A stretch of DNA of 64,000 nt from Sarcina sp034439435 (GTDB lineage Bacteria; Bacillota; Clostridia; Clostridiales; Clostridiaceae). This document shows, piece by piece, positions 63,356-64,000 of the stretch. Position 1 is the first letter of the stretch. Each line of letters begins with the position of its first letter. A program made the position numbers and the translations under genes. The DNA lies in contig NZ_JAPCKJ010000001.1 in the NCBI RefSeq assembly GCF_034439435.1, positions 496,001 through 560,000 of the forward strand. The letters run 5' to 3'. A model generated the notes under the pieces. It searched no databases. It worked only from the letters and a program-made list of their open reading frames with translations, and was not told the origin of the DNA.

Positions 63356-63390
63356 AAAAGTAGGGTCTAAAATTAATATTCCCTACTTTT
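63356..63390 (-). terminator. Intrinsic terminator after the thioredoxin-like gene
   Basis: AAAAGTAGGG pairs with CCCTACTTTT around a 15-base loop, after the stop at 63411. Confidence 0.75.
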
Positions 63391-63410
63391 TAAATATATT
63401 TACTTATTTT

Positions 63411-63734
63411 CTATTGATAAAGTTTAAAATATCTATCCATAACCTTTTCTAGTTCAACAACACTTATATACTTAGCTTCCCTTAAGATTTCTTTACCATC
63501 TATATAAAGTATAATTGCTGGAAACATAAAAATACTTAACTGTGCTACTATATCTATACTTTTATCTGCTTCAACCTCAACCATTTTTGCATTTTCATAT
63601 TTTTTTATTAGTTCCTCAATCTTAGGTTTCAAAACTCCACATGCACAACAAGTGTTAGTACTTAAATAAACTAATCTTATTCCTCTTTCTCCACAAAAAT
63701 CTTTAAACTCATTCTCATTATCAATAATCCTCAT
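63411..63734 (-). CDS. Thioredoxin family protein with CCAC active site
   Basis: Protein of 107 residues, thioredoxin fold. VYLSTNTCCACGVLKPKIEE near residue 20 aligns with the W-C-G-P-C-K region, giving a C-C-A-C active site with an additional cysteine between the two redox cysteines. The conserved cis-proline lies in MFPAIILYIDGKEI. There is no signal peptide, so it is cytoplasmic. The tryptophan before the active site is missing (threonine instead). AGAAGATGAG lies before the ATG. Its electron source is unknown. Confidence 0.8.
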   Translation of the reverse strand: MRIIDNENEFKDFCGERGIRLVYLSTNTCCACGVLKPKIEELIKKYENAKMVEVEADKSIDIVAQLSIFMFPAIILYIDGKEILREAKYISVVELEKVMDRYFKLYQ

Positions 63735-63751
63735 AATCTCATCTTCTTTCT

Positions 63752-63804
63752 AATTATGTATAAAGGGATGAATTTCTATAAAATTCATCCCTTTATACAT
63801 AATT
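63752..63804 (-). terminator. Very long perfect hairpin terminator
   Basis: The 24-base arms at 63752-63775 and 63781-63804 are exactly complementary, with only five bases between them (core TAAAGGGATG / CATCCCTTTA). It lies after the esterase gene that ends at 63831 and before the thioredoxin-like gene start. Confidence 0.8.
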
Positions 63805-63830
63805 ATATCAGTAATAAAATAATATTCAAT

Positions 63831-64000
63831 TTAAACATTTATTGCCCATTGATATATCCTATCATTTAATTTCGGCAAATAAGGCTCATGTCCATAATCA
63901 GGATACAAAACTAGTTCTTTTTCACAAAGTATATTGTTATATGCTGCAAACTGAGTTGATGGAGGACATATATCATCCATTAGGCCTATTGCCATATTTA
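63831..64000 (-). CDS. C-terminus of acetyl xylan esterase/cephalosporin deacetylase family (AXE1), cut by window edge
   Basis: The last 55 residues are present. MAIGLMDDICPPSTQFAAYN contains the catalytic aspartate region, and PDYGHEPYLPKLND gives the catalytic histidine, both typical of AXE1-family carbohydrate esterases (CE7). The family removes acetyl groups from xylo-oligosaccharides or cephalosporins. The start lies beyond base 64000. The transcript ends at the long hairpin at 63752-63804. Confidence 0.75.
   Translation of the reverse strand, partial: NMAIGLMDDICPPSTQFAAYNNILCEKELVLYPDYGHEPYLPKLNDRIYQWAINV

Noticed and set aside
1..64000. CRISPR arrays, tRNA or rRNA genes, prophage, complete insertion sequences and VirR-box pairs
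   Set aside because: No regularly spaced repeats, no GC-rich RNA-like segments, no transposase or phage genes, and no paired CCAGTT-type boxes were seen.

Overview
The window is about 28% GC, and most genes start with a strong AGGAGG-type ribosome binding site. An AgrD precursor with a Cys-Leu-Trp-Phe-Thr ring sits behind agrB and two small membrane genes. Together these point to Clostridium perfringens or a very close relative. This identification rests on recall of the agr locus and general gene content, not on a search. The content is mostly ordinary chromosome: 47 intact complete protein genes, one gene cut by each window edge, and four broken genes or gene remnants. I found no rRNA, tRNA, CRISPR array, complete insertion sequence, prophage or riboswitch.

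Layout. 1-6.2 kb: molybdopterin oxidoreductase, a PRPP-synthetase-like enzyme, a P-loop ATPase and a polysaccharide deacetylase. 6.4-15 kb: a pullulanase, signal peptidase I, a lipoprotein, an ATP-cone protein, an LtaS-type enzyme, a heme-type membrane protein broken by an in-frame TAG, and an aromatic-acid-exporter-like protein. 15.1-17.3 kb: a cis-prenyltransferase paired with a CrtI/CrtN-like desaturase. 17.4-21 kb: a GGDEF/HD-GYP protein and the agr quorum-sensing operon. 21-27.6 kb: housekeeping and stress genes (TVP38-like, GNAT, Na/Ca exchanger, DNA polymerase IV, cyclophilin, PH-domain and HAD proteins). 28-32.1 kb: a tandemly duplicated operon of a serine-rich lipoprotein and PspA, with a divergent cysteine-rich protein. 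32.2-39.4 kb: ArsR regulator, glutathione synthesis (GshF), a PTS IIC-like permease, a patatin-like protein, a purine permease and a CoA-binding protein. 39.5-44.4 kb: a nucleoside-type ABC importer under likely CcpA control. 45-51.5 kb: esterase-like and DegV proteins, an ECF transporter and a rhodanese lipoprotein. 51.6-57.7 kb: a large pullulanase and glycogen branching enzyme. 57.9-60.3 kb: a duplicated ThrE-type exporter pair with one copy truncated. 60.4-64 kb: an unknown protein, an MprF-like synthase, a thioredoxin-like protein and the C-terminus of an acetyl xylan esterase.

Common themes. Alpha-glucan metabolism recurs: two pullulanases and GlgB, and two of these three genes share a GGTAACGTT(A/T)CC palindrome near their starts. 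Cell-envelope functions are frequent: LtaS, deacetylase, PspA, MprF-like protein and signal peptidase. Two families of short non-coding inverted-repeat elements, which look like MITEs, are scattered through the window. Family 1 lies at the broken ends of at least two genes, so these elements have reshaped coding sequence. Many start codons were placed by ribosome binding site rather than at the longest reading frame; each such case is stated in the entry.
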